A stretch of DNA of 8,064 nt from Deltaproteobacteria bacterium UBA5205 (GTDB lineage Bacteria; Desulfobacterota; Syntrophorhabdia; Syntrophorhabdales; Syntrophorhabdaceae), in contig DHVP01000042.1 in assembly GCA_002412715.1 (NCBI GenBank), positions 136,423 through 144,486 of the forward strand. The letters run 5' to 3'. Of the stretch, positions 1 through 5,914 are shown in pieces. The notes below the pieces were generated by a model. That model was not told the DNA's origin. It searched no databases and saw nothing but the letters and a program-made list of their open reading frames with translations. The translations under genes were made by a program, and so were the position numbers. Numbering within the stretch: the first letter of the stretch is position 1; every line of letters starts with the position of its first letter.

Positions 1-41
1 CGGCTTGTAAGGCCGATGCTCTCCCGCTGAGCTACCCGCCC
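1..41 (-). tRNA. tRNA-Val (anticodon UAC), 5' part only
   Basis: Decodes GUA-type valine codons. Read on the minus strand, the gene begins at 41 with acceptor strand GGGCGGG, then TA, a D-stem GCTC pairing with GAGC, and an anticodon arm whose stem strands TCGGC and GCCG flank the 7-base loop CTTACAA. Bases 34-36 are therefore TAC, which reads valine. The window edge cuts the gene within the anticodon stem, so the variable loop, T-arm and acceptor 3' strand are not visible. It lies 43 bp downstream of the clpX stop on the same strand and has its own promoter. Folding of the missing half cannot be checked, but the visible half is typical of an intact tRNA. Confidence 0.93.
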
Positions 42-51
42 AACAGCCGTC

Positions 52-80
52 AATATAACAGCTTCAGCGCGAAATGTCAA
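52..80 (-). promoter_or_regulatory. Sigma-70-type promoter of tRNA-Val
   Basis: On the minus strand TTGACA (80-75, 6/6 match to the -35 consensus) is followed by exactly 17 bp and TATATT (57-52, 5/6 match to the -10). Transcription would start around 45-47, giving a leader of only about 4-6 nt before the mature tRNA 5' end at 41. The -35 box starts 4 bp after the clpX stop codon. No terminator hairpin separates clpX from the tRNA, so read-through from the clp operon may also contribute. Confidence 0.85.
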
Positions 81-84
81 CCAT

Positions 85-1338
85 TCACGCACTCTCCGCC
101 TCTTCTTCGTAAATAAGAATCGGTCTTTCGTGGTTCATGATGACTTCTTCGCTGATGACACACTCCTTGACGTTCGACAAGGTAGGTATCTCGTACATGA
201 CATCGAGCATCACCTTTTCCATGATGGACCTCAATCCGCGGGCACCGGTCTTCTTCTTCATAGCTTCCCTGGCGATACCGCGCAACGATCCCTCGGTGAA
301 AGTGAGTTTGACGTTCTCGAGGTCAAAGAGTTTCTTGTACTGCTTGACAATGGCGTTTCTCGGCCTCTTCAGGATCTCGACGAGGTTTTCTTCCGAGAGT
401 TCCTCGAGAGTTGCCGTGATGGGAAGACGGCCGATGAACTCGGGTATGAGTCCGTATTTCAGCAGGTCCTCGGGCTGAATATCGCGGATGAGTTCCGAAT
501 ACATCTTGTCCCTTCCGCCCTCCACATCAACGCCGAAACCAATGCTCTTCTTCCCTATCCTGCCGGCGATGAGGCCCTCGATACTATGGAAGGCACCGCC
601 GCAAATAAAGAGGATGTTCGAGGTGTCAACCTTGATGTAATCCTGCTGCGGATGTTTCCTGCCGCCCTTCGGGGGTACGTTCGCTACGGTCCCTTCAATT
701 ATCTTGAGCAGGGCCTGCTGGACGCCTTCACCCGATACGTCACGGGTAATGGAAGGACTGTCCGTCTTGCGGGAAATCTTGTCGATCTCGTCGATATAGA
801 CAATGCCGCGCTCTGCGCGCTCCACGTTGTAGTCCGCCGCCTGGAGCAGGTAAAGGATTATGTTTTCCACGTCTTCTCCGACGTACCCCGCCTCGGTGAG
901 CGTCGTCGCATCCGCTATGGTGAAAGGTACGTGAAGGATCTTGGCGAGCGTCTGGGCAAGGAGTGTCTTCCCCGACCCCGTAGGTCCGATGAGCAGGATG
1001 TTGCTCTTCTGGATCTCCACATCGTCGAATTGCGTCTTGGATTCAATTCTTTTGTAATGATTGTAGACTGCGACGGAAAGGACCTTCTTTGCGTGTTCCT
1101 GCCCGATGACGAAGTCATCGAGGAGCTTGTTGATCTCGTGAGGCTTGGGAATGGCCGTCTTGATGTAATCGAAACGTTCCTTTTTTGCCTCTTCCTGAAT
1201 GATCTCGTTGCACAGTTCGATACATTCATCGCATATGTAAACCATTGGTCCGGCTATAAGCTTTTTGACCTCATCCTGGCTCTTTCCACAGAAAGAACAG
1301 TTGAGCTTTATGGTCCTTCCGTTTGTTTTTTTGATCAT
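85..1338 (-). CDS. clpX: ATP-dependent Clp protease, ATP-binding subunit ClpX
   Basis: AAA+ unfoldase that recognises, unfolds and threads substrates into the ClpP peptidase in the cytoplasm. The 417-residue length is usual for the family (E. coli has 424). The N-terminal zinc-binding domain has CxxC pairs at C14/C17 and C36/C39. The AAA+ core shows Walker A GPTGSGKT (about 118-125), the pore-1 loop GYVGE (151-155), Walker B with IDEID (about 182-186), the RKH pore loop (227-229), the GRLP segment (303-306) near the expected arginine finger, sensor-2 GARGLR (366-371), and the IGF loop (266-268) that docks on ClpP. It is the last gene of tig-clpP-clpX, starting 3 bp after the clpP stop with an AGAGGT Shine-Dalgarno sequence inside the clpP end. 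No key motif is missing. lon, which follows clpX in many proteobacteria, is not next; a tRNA gene is. Confidence 0.98.
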   Translation of the reverse strand: MIKKTNGRTIKLNCSFCGKSQDEVKKLIAGPMVYICDECIELCNEIIQEEAKKERFDYIKTAIPKPHEINKLLDDFVIGQEHAKKVLSVAVYNHYKRIESKTQFDDVEIQKSNILLIGPTGSGKTLLAQTLAKILHVPFTIADATTLTEAGYVGEDVENIILYLLQAADYNVERAERGIVYIDEIDKISRKTDSPSITRDVSGEGVQQALLKIIEGTVANVPPKGGRKHPQQDYIKVDTSNILFICGGAFHSIEGLIAGRIGKKSIGFGVDVEGGRDKMYSELIRDIQPEDLLKYGLIPEFIGRLPITATLEELSEENLVEILKRPRNAIVKQYKKLFDLENVKLTFTEGSLRGIAREAMKKKTGARGLRSIMEKVMLDVMYEIPTLSNVKECVISEEVIMNHERPILIYEEEAESA

Positions 1339-1341
1339 GTT

Positions 1342-1926
1342 CTACGACCTCTTCTCAAGGATTTGATCTACAATACCATACTCGATGGCCTGCTGAGCAT
1401 CCATGAAATAATCGCGTTCCGTATCTTTCTCAACCTTTTCAAGGGGCTGGCCTGTATGTTTTACGAGTATATGGTTGATCGCTTCCCGCATTCTTAATAT
1501 TTCTTTTGCTTGTATGTCAATGTCGCTTGCCTGCCCTTGTGCCCCGCCGAGCGGCTGATGGATCAGGATCCGCGAGTGAGGCAGGGCGAAACGCTTGCCC
1601 TTCTCTCCCCCCGCCAGGAGCACGGCACCCATGCTCGCCGCCTGACCGATACAGGTCGTCACGACGGGTGCCTTTATATACTGCATGGTATCATAAATGG
1701 CAAGCCCGCTGGTTATGATACCGCCGGGGCTGTTAATGTACAAGTAGATGTCCTTTGACGGATCTTCCGATTCAAGAAAAAGCAACTGGGCGATGATGAT
1801 GTTCGCTATCATATCGTCGACAGCGGTGCCCAGAAAAACAATACGCTCCTTCAGGAGCCGTGAGTAAATATCATACGCCCGCTCGCCCCTTCCGTCCTTT
1901 TCAATGACTATTGGTACGAGACTCAT
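1342..1926 (-). CDS. clpP: ATP-dependent Clp protease, proteolytic subunit ClpP
   Basis: Cytoplasmic serine peptidase that forms a double-heptamer chamber capped by ClpX (and other Clp ATPases where present) and cuts unfolded polypeptides into short peptides. It has 194 residues, the usual size of a mature ClpP. The catalytic triad is visible: Ser98 in GQAASMGA, His123 in RILIHQP and Asp172 in ERDYF, all at the expected spacing for the family. The oxyanion-region motif SPGG lies at 66-69. Its start codon overlaps the tig stop in the ATGA arrangement, with a GAGGAG Shine-Dalgarno sequence inside the end of tig, which points to translational coupling. The propeptide is very short or absent, as Met1 is only about a dozen residues before the conserved core. 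No separate promoter was recognised. Confidence 0.98.
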   Translation of the reverse strand: MSLVPIVIEKDGRGERAYDIYSRLLKERIVFLGTAVDDMIANIIIAQLLFLESEDPSKDIYLYINSPGGIITSGLAIYDTMQYIKAPVVTTCIGQAASMGAVLLAGGEKGKRFALPHSRILIHQPLGGAQGQASDIDIQAKEILRMREAINHILVKHTGQPLEKVEKDTERDYFMDAQQAIEYGIVDQILEKRS

Positions 1927-3221
1927 TCCTTCTCCTCTGCTGCATCTTTCACTGCATCCTTTATCACGGCATTTGCAAGCACGTAATCGATGGCCTTTTC
2001 TTCAACGATGCTGTCTCTGAGTCCGGCGATAAGGCCATACTGCTCGTAGATGCCTTTCACTTCATTGTATGTTTTATTCGCATCTTGTGCAATTGTTTTC
2101 AGACGCTCTTCAACGTCTTTGTCGTCAGCCTTGATTCCTTCCTTCTCTGCAATGCGGGCAAGGACGATTTCAACCTTGATCCGCTCTTCGGCGCGTTTTT
2201 CAAAATCGCCATGCATTTTTTCCGTGAGGGCCTTCATCTCTTCCGCCGAGAACTTGCCTGACTGGTAACGCGACTGCGCTTCCTCGATCATGCCGTACAC
2301 ACGTTTTTCAAGGAACCTCTTCGGAACGGGGACATCCCTGTCCTTGAGGAGCACGTCAAAGGCCTTCTGGGTCAATTCGCGCTTGCGAAACCCCTCCTTC
2401 TCCTTGATCAACTCTTCTTTGACGCCCTTCCTCATGACCTCGAGGTTCTCGAAGCTCATGTCTCTGGCGAAGTCGTCGTTGACCTCGGGAAGCACCTTCT
2501 GTTTGATCTCTTTTATCGTAACCTTGAAGAGTATCTTTTTGGAAGCGATGTCCTTGTCGGGATAGTCGTCGGGAAAGATCACTTCAACATCCCTTTCCTC
2601 GTTCTCCTTCATGCCGATGACGCCCTCTTCGAACTGAGGCATCAACATTGCATTTCCCAGTTCCAGGGGATAGCCGTCCGCCGCTATCTGTTTCAACGGT
2701 TCGCCATCCAGGTATCCCTGGTACTTGATGACGATGAAATCACCCTTCTGGGCCGTCGAATCGCTCGCCTTCGCCTCGAAGCTGGCGTGAAAATTGCGCA
2801 TGCTGTCGATACGCTGTTCAACGTCTTCATCGGAGATATTGATGGCTTCCGCCTCGATCTCAATACCCTTGTATTCAGGCAGCTCGATCTCGGGGAGGAT
2901 CTCGCATTCAAGGGTATAACCGTGTTTGTCACCTTCAAGGAAATCAGCAACGGGCTCCATGATAGGCTCAACCTGTGCCTCTTTGAGCGCGTCAAACATG
3001 GTATTCTGAAGCATCCTTTTCCTTGTTTCCTCTTCGATATATTCCTTGTAATACTGGGTGATGATAGGTCTCGGGATTTTCCCCTGCCTGAAACCCTTGA
3101 TCTTTGCGTTTTTTCTTACCTCATCGTAGATTGATTCCCTGATCTCGGTAATCGTCTCTTCGGGAAGAAGAACTTCTACTTTCTTTCTCACGCTGTCGAG
3201 CGCTTCAACCTGAACCTTCAT
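1923..3221 (-). CDS. tig: Trigger factor, ribosome-associated chaperone and peptidyl-prolyl isomerase
   Basis: Binds the ribosome exit tunnel and shields emerging chains. It has 432 residues from the start chosen here. The ribosome-binding domain carries the signature GFRQGKIP at 43-50. An FKBP-type PPIase domain spans about 158-240 (it starts near GDFIVIKYQG). The segment LPEVNDDFA (244-252) opens the long helical, highly charged C-terminal chaperone domain. An in-frame ATG 12 codons upstream (3257) exists, but ATG 3221 is preferred: GGAGGT lies 3 nt upstream of it, trigger factors normally begin with a sequence like MKVQVE, and the upstream extension would be read through the leader hairpin. 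It is the first gene of tig-clpP-clpX. Its promoter and a terminator-like leader hairpin are annotated separately. Confidence 0.97.
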   Translation of the reverse strand: MKVQVEALDSVRKKVEVLLPEETITEIRESIYDEVRKNAKIKGFRQGKIPRPIITQYYKEYIEEETRKRMLQNTMFDALKEAQVEPIMEPVADFLEGDKHGYTLECEILPEIELPEYKGIEIEAEAINISDEDVEQRIDSMRNFHASFEAKASDSTAQKGDFIVIKYQGYLDGEPLKQIAADGYPLELGNAMLMPQFEEGVIGMKENEERDVEVIFPDDYPDKDIASKKILFKVTIKEIKQKVLPEVNDDFARDMSFENLEVMRKGVKEELIKEKEGFRKRELTQKAFDVLLKDRDVPVPKRFLEKRVYGMIEEAQSRYQSGKFSAEEMKALTEKMHGDFEKRAEERIKVEIVLARIAEKEGIKADDKDVEERLKTIAQDANKTYNEVKGIYEQYGLIAGLRDSIVEEKAIDYVLANAVIKDAVKDAAEEKE

Positions 3222-3224
3222 AAG

Positions 3225-3230
3225 ACCTCC
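3225..3230 (-). promoter_or_regulatory. Shine-Dalgarno sequence that fixes the tig start
   Basis: GGAGGT on the minus strand, followed by CTT and then ATG at 3221. The match to the anti-SD is very strong, though the spacing is somewhat tight. It lies 9 nt after the leader hairpin and supports the 3221 start over the in-frame ATG at 3257, which sits inside the hairpin and has no SD. Confidence 0.85.
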
Positions 3231-3234
3231 GACA

Positions 3235-3264
3235 ATAAAAAGGGACTTTATTAACAAGTCCCTT
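3235..3264 (-). terminator. Terminator-like hairpin in the tig leader (possible attenuator)
   Basis: Read on the minus strand, AAGGGACTT (3264-3256), the 7-nt loop GTTAATA, and AAGTCCCTT (3248-3240) form a perfect 9-bp stem. A T-rich tract follows directly (TTTTT then ATT), which is the form of an intrinsic terminator. It lies between the predicted tig start of transcription (about 3268-3271) and the tig Shine-Dalgarno sequence, so every transcript from the tig promoter must pass it. It could cause partial termination, protect the 5' end of the mRNA, or act as a back-up stop for transcripts arriving from the CoA-transferase operon. The GC content of the stem is modest (four G-C pairs), so termination may be incomplete. 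The structure is seen in the sequence; the function is inferred. Confidence 0.6.
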
Positions 3265-3276
3265 AAAAACTGCCTT

Positions 3277-3306
3277 ATTATAAACTAAACTTTCCCAAAT
3301 TAGCAA
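3277..3306 (-). promoter_or_regulatory. Sigma-70-type promoter of tig-clpP-clpX
   Basis: TTGCTA (3306-3301, 4/6 to the -35) is separated by 18 bp from TATAAT (3282-3277, 6/6 to the -10). Initiation would be near 3268-3271, giving a leader of about 50 nt. The region is flanked by a 7-bp inverted repeat, CTGCCTT (3270-3276) and AAGGCAG (3311-3317), which may be chance or part of an operator. No heat-shock (sigma-32) type promoter was recognised here. Confidence 0.72.
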
Positions 3307-3319
3307 TAGAAAGGCAGGT

Positions 3320-3340
3320 AATGGGCACGGGGCAATGGGT
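3320..3340. repeat. Three-copy G-rich heptad repeat
   Basis: Three consecutive 7-bp units, AATGGGC, ACGGGGC and AATGGGT, follow one another without gaps; a weakly similar GATAGAG comes next. It lies in the non-coding gap between the CoA-transferase operon and the tig promoter. It is short and imperfect and may be the remnant of a longer heptanucleotide repeat. It has only three runs of three or more G, so it does not meet the usual four-run G-quadruplex pattern. Confidence 0.45.
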
Positions 3341-3353
3341 GATAGAGCAGAAG

Positions 3354-3411
3354 AGAAATGACAGGTCCTGTAAGTCGTGTAAGACTTACAGGACCTCTAA
3401 AAGACATTTCT
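3354..3411 (-). terminator. Strong hairpin behind the CoA-transferase operon, probable terminator
   Basis: A perfect 14-bp inverted repeat, AGGTCCTGTAAGTC (3363-3376) and GACTTACAGGACCT (3383-3396), encloses a 6-nt loop. After short unpaired stretches a second, outer 7-bp arm pair (AGAAATG 3354-3360 with CATTTCT 3405-3411) extends it. It begins 3 bp beyond the stop codon of the beta-subunit gene. On the minus strand the inner stem is followed by GTCATTTCTCTT, which is pyrimidine-rich but not a clean U-tract. Position and stability argue for transcription termination or 3'-end protection of the operon mRNA. A regulatory protein-binding palindrome is less likely but possible. Confidence 0.65.
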
Positions 3412-3413
3412 TT

Positions 3414-4205
3414 CTATTTCGCTTCTTGCGGGGCCGCGAGGATGGCCTGGCAGATAAGACGCTGCGGGTCCACTTCTTCGCGCAGCACCCGGAGTTCTCC
3501 AGGTGTGGGAGCGGGAGCTTCCACTGCGCTGGACGTGTCTATGGGAAAACCCGTGCTCTCCACGATCTTCTGTATCGTGACCCCGGGGAAATATTCGGTC
3601 AGATACATCTCTTTCGTTTCCTCGTGGAACTTCAGGACGCCAAGATTGGTGACCACGGCCAGGGCCCCTCCTCGTTTGAGGCCGAGTTCCCGTCTTGAAT
3701 CCCCGCCCTTATACCAGCCTACGCTGGTCAGATAGTCGAGCTTTTCGACGAACCTGCGTTTCTCGTGTTGCATGAAGGTGATCACCCCCGATGCGAAGGT
3801 CGCGACATCGCAGGCGCCGCCGCTTCCCGAAAAACGGGTTTTCGGTTTGAAATAGTCGCCTATGACCGTTGTGTTGAGGTTCCCGTACCGGTCTATCTGT
3901 GCCGCGCCGAGAAAGGCTATGGTGTGGAGCCTGCGGTTGCCCACGATGGAGAATGCCTCTATGAGTCCCGAGTTGAGGGCCGTGCCGCTCATGGCCCGGA
4001 GGTCCGCGACAGCCATGGGTATCTCATCCAGAGACGGATCGATGCCGCCCGTCTCGAAGAAGACAACCGCTCCGGGTGCGAAAATTCTCTTTGCGGCCGT
4101 GGCCGCAAGTATGGAAACACCCGTCCCGGCAAATACAATGTCGCCGTCCTTTATGAACCGTCCCGCCGCGAGAGCCATCATTTCATTGTCGCTGTACTGG
4201 ATCAT
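3414..4205 (-). CDS. Family I CoA-transferase, beta subunit (GctB-like)
   Basis: Small subunit of a two-subunit CoA-transferase that would move CoA between an acyl-CoA donor and a carboxylic acid acceptor in the cytoplasm. It has 263 residues and resembles the glutaconate CoA-transferase beta subunit. E51 in FFETGG lies where the family's catalytic glutamate, which forms the glutamyl-CoA thioester intermediate, is expected (Glu54 in the Acidaminococcus enzyme). Glycine-rich GSGGA (127-131) and the segment GAAQIDRYGNLN (100-111) are typical of the fold. GGAGGG lies 8 nt before the ATG. It follows the alpha-subunit gene by 13 bp. Keeping the glutamate argues for a transferase rather than an IpdAB-type CoA hydrolase, whose beta subunit lacks it. 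The substrate cannot be read from the sequence; glutaconate, another dicarboxylate or an aromatic or cyclic acid are all possible. Confidence 0.88.
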   Translation of the reverse strand: MIQYSDNEMMALAAGRFIKDGDIVFAGTGVSILAATAAKRIFAPGAVVFFETGGIDPSLDEIPMAVADLRAMSGTALNSGLIEAFSIVGNRRLHTIAFLGAAQIDRYGNLNTTVIGDYFKPKTRFSGSGGACDVATFASGVITFMQHEKRRFVEKLDYLTSVGWYKGGDSRRELGLKRGGALAVVTNLGVLKFHEETKEMYLTEYFPGVTIQKIVESTGFPIDTSSAVEAPAPTPGELRVLREEVDPQRLICQAILAAPQEAK

Positions 4206-4218
4206 CGCAATACCCTCC

Positions 4219-5196
4219 TTATTTCCTGTCGAGTCCGACCGCGTAACCGATCACCGGATTCGCCTTGATCTTGAGGATCGTCTCCATTCCAACCTTCGTG
4301 AGATACTCCTCCCAGGAGGCGACGCTGTACACCCATTCATCGAGATACTCCTTGAACAGGCTGTCGTCCCCGGCCATCTTGCGGTAGAGGTTAAGGTGCT
4401 GCGGGTCGGAATCATAGAAATTGAAGCAGGCCGTCGGATGGGCCCCGTAGGGGACCTTCACTATGGCATCCACGAAAAAGGAAGGCAATGAATTCTGGTC
4501 GGGATCGCTGCGGATGAAAGACCTCGGCACGATCTCCTCGCAGGTGACGATGACCTTGTCGGCAGCTTTGGCCTGTTCTATATCGGCAAAGGTGAGCCCT
4601 TTAATCCTCACCGTGCCGTCCTCCCCGACATACTGAACATGGAGGATTGTCACGTCCGGAGTCAGGGCGGGCAGGAGGACGACTTCATCCTTGTCTTCGC
4701 TGAAGGGGTTCGCGATCTTCGCATACTTCATGTTTGCGACCTTCGGTTCCTTTCTCACATCCCGCGAAAAACCTTCGTAGTTCATAAGATCGGAGCCAAG
4801 GCCCGACTTTGTGGGAATAAAAGGGATGCTGAGGGCACCGGCGAGGAACCTCAGCGACATCTGGTAGTTGGAATAGTCCTCGAACTGGATTTTCGAGCCC
4901 TCGACGGCCTTTTTGAACCTGACGCACGTCGGTGCGTAACGTCCGTTGCCTCCGTATGCGATCTCGAGCCTTTTTACGCATCCCGCGCCTATGAGTACAT
5001 CGAGAGCCTGCCCGTTGGAGTGACAGACAAGGTGAATATCCTTTACCCCCTGGCGAATGATCTCGTACGCAACCGCCATGGGATTGCGGGTTATCGTAAA
5101 CCCCCCTATGGCGAGCTGGCAACCATCCTTAACGAACCGTGTGACGGCCTCATCGAGACCCATCAGCCTATCAGCGATCTCCGGATACCTGTTCAT
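4219..5196 (-). CDS. Family I CoA-transferase, alpha subunit (GctA-like)
   Basis: Partner of the beta subunit encoded 13 bp downstream; the two form the active enzyme. It has 325 residues, close to glutaconate CoA-transferase subunit A. Family features include the N-terminal DGCQLAIGGF segment (24-33), the SNYQMSLRFLAG region (109-120) followed by IPFIPTKSGLGSDL (124-137), and PALTPDVTILHVQYVGEDG (176-194), a conserved stretch in this CoA-transferase group. The C-terminal half has the DEWVYS and SWEEYL elements seen in GctA-type proteins. AAAGGAG lies 7 nt before ATG 5196. The operon seems to hold only these two genes, with a promoter at 5302-5329 and a strong hairpin at its end. No dehydrogenase, decarboxylase or acyl-CoA gene is adjacent that would name the pathway. 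Confidence 0.88.
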   Translation of the reverse strand: MNRYPEIADRLMGLDEAVTRFVKDGCQLAIGGFTITRNPMAVAYEIIRQGVKDIHLVCHSNGQALDVLIGAGCVKRLEIAYGGNGRYAPTCVRFKKAVEGSKIQFEDYSNYQMSLRFLAGALSIPFIPTKSGLGSDLMNYEGFSRDVRKEPKVANMKYAKIANPFSEDKDEVVLLPALTPDVTILHVQYVGEDGTVRIKGLTFADIEQAKAADKVIVTCEEIVPRSFIRSDPDQNSLPSFFVDAIVKVPYGAHPTACFNFYDSDPQHLNLYRKMAGDDSLFKEYLDEWVYSVASWEEYLTKVGMETILKIKANPVIGYAVGLDRK

Positions 5197-5298
5197 TCGT
5201 TCTCTCCTTTACGAATTTTCGGAACTCAAGATCATCTTTGATTCGGTGGCTCAATATTCAGTTTTAGTTCGAATATAATGCTGTGGACGACTCGCAAG

Positions 5299-5329
5299 GT
5301 GATTATATCACAGAAGCTCGAGGAGGCAA
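5299..5329 (-). promoter_or_regulatory. Extended -10 promoter of the CoA-transferase operon with overlapping palindrome
   Basis: On the minus strand TTGCCT (5329-5324, 4/6 to the -35), 16 bp, then TGATATAAT: an extended -10 (TGn) with perfect TATAAT at 5307-5302. Start of transcription would be near 5294-5296, leaving a leader of about 100 nt before gctA-like ATG 5196. An inverted repeat GTGAT-TAT-ATCAC (5299-5311) is centred on the -10, where a bound repressor would block the polymerase. Its half-sites resemble those of CRP/FNR-type sites, but the spacing (3 bp) fits neither well. Confidence 0.65.
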
Positions 5330-5378
5330 GCATTAAATCAAAGCCATTTGCTAAATCTTTGGTGGCATAAACCTGATC

Positions 5379-5879
5379 TTATTGCAGCGATAACAGGTAG
5401 GAACGCAGGTTCACCTTCGCCTTGCCCAGCCCCAGTTTATTCCTGATGTGGTGCCGGTGGAGCCCGATGGCGCTTCGCGTCACCTTCATGATGTCGGCAA
5501 TCTCCTTTGTTGTCTTCCCCTCGCGGATAAGCGTTGCGACCTGGATCTCCTTGGGCGTAAAGTGATACTGCTTTGACGTTATCTTTTGCAGGAATGAAGA
5601 GAACACATTCTTGATCGTGGTCTCGATAATTTCGAGATAGGTCTGTTGTTCGATTGTAAGTCCGGTCAGTTTCAATTTGTCTACGTAAGGAAGGACGAGC
5701 TCTTTCACGTTTGATTTAATCTTGTCTTCCATAAGCTTCTTATCGTCTTCTCCGCGGGCTAGAAGGGTCTTCAGGGCCTCATTCGTTTCTTCAAGAGCGT
5801 GGATCTTCATGGCCGTCTCTTTATCTGTCCGCTTTGTGCCGGGTGTTTTGGGAGATTCGTTGGATACTGGGGATTTCAT
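5379..5879 (-). CDS. LuxR/GerE-type HTH regulator with N-terminal coiled coil, no sensor domain
   Basis: Probable DNA-binding transcription regulator of 166 residues from the start chosen. Residues about 107-166 form a GerE-type helix-turn-helix: FTPKEIQVATLIREGKTTKE leads into IADIMKVTRSAIGLHRHHIR and NKLGL. Residues about 20-60 are charged and heptad-like, suggesting a coiled coil for dimerisation. I see no receiver, PAS, GAF or autoinducer-binding domain and no membrane segment. Similar C-terminal halves are often joined to PAS domains in deltaproteobacteria (general knowledge), so this may be a sensor-less form or one using a partner. Start: ATG 5879 has GAGAGGTG 8 nt upstream; a GTG at 5888 in frame would lie within that SD. 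It lies upstream of the CoA-transferase operon, on the same strand, so regulation of that operon is plausible. Confidence 0.85.
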   Translation of the reverse strand: MKSPVSNESPKTPGTKRTDKETAMKIHALEETNEALKTLLARGEDDKKLMEDKIKSNVKELVLPYVDKLKLTGLTIEQQTYLEIIETTIKNVFSSFLQKITSKQYHFTPKEIQVATLIREGKTTKEIADIMKVTRSAIGLHRHHIRNKLGLGKAKVNLRSYLLSLQ

Positions 5880-5885
5880 GATGTT

Positions 5886-5893
5886 CACCTCTC
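5886..5893 (-). promoter_or_regulatory. Shine-Dalgarno sequence that decides the LuxR-type start
   Basis: GAGAGGTG on the minus strand ends 6 nt before ATG 5879 (core AGG at 8 nt). The alternative GTG start at 5888 overlaps this sequence and has no SD of its own, so the ATG is preferred. The element lies between two copies of TCATGATGT (5876-5884 and 5892-5900, plus-strand reading), which repeat at a 16-bp distance. Confidence 0.7.
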
Positions 5894-5914
5894 ATGATGT
5901 ATTAACACGATGAA

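Noticed and set aside
130..1497. A 455-codon open frame on the plus strand opposite clpX and the end of clpP
   Set aside because: It lies antisense to two highly conserved genes with all their motifs intact, has no recognisable protein similarity and no SD, and is explained by codon bias leaving the opposite frame open.
3222..3257. Longer trigger factor with 12 extra N-terminal residues from ATG 3257
   Set aside because: That ATG lies inside the leader hairpin and lacks an SD, whereas ATG 3221 has GGAGGT directly upstream and gives the usual trigger factor N-terminus.
3311..3340. G-quadruplex in the G-rich stretch upstream of tig
   Set aside because: Only three runs of at least three G are present, so the usual four-run requirement is not met.
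3765..5241. Open frames on the plus strand opposite the CoA-transferase genes (for example 3765-4268 and 4639-5241)
   Set aside because: They are antisense to well-supported genes, show no familiar motifs and overlap one another in different frames.
5324..5350. Possible sigma-54 promoter upstream of the CoA-transferase operon (TGGC...GC)
   Set aside because: The GG and GC dinucleotides are 12 rather than 10 bases apart and the rest of the consensus is missing; the extended -10 promoter explains the region better.
5886..5888. GTG start for the LuxR-type gene, three codons upstream
   Set aside because: The GTG is part of the SD sequence that serves ATG 5879 and has no SD of its own.
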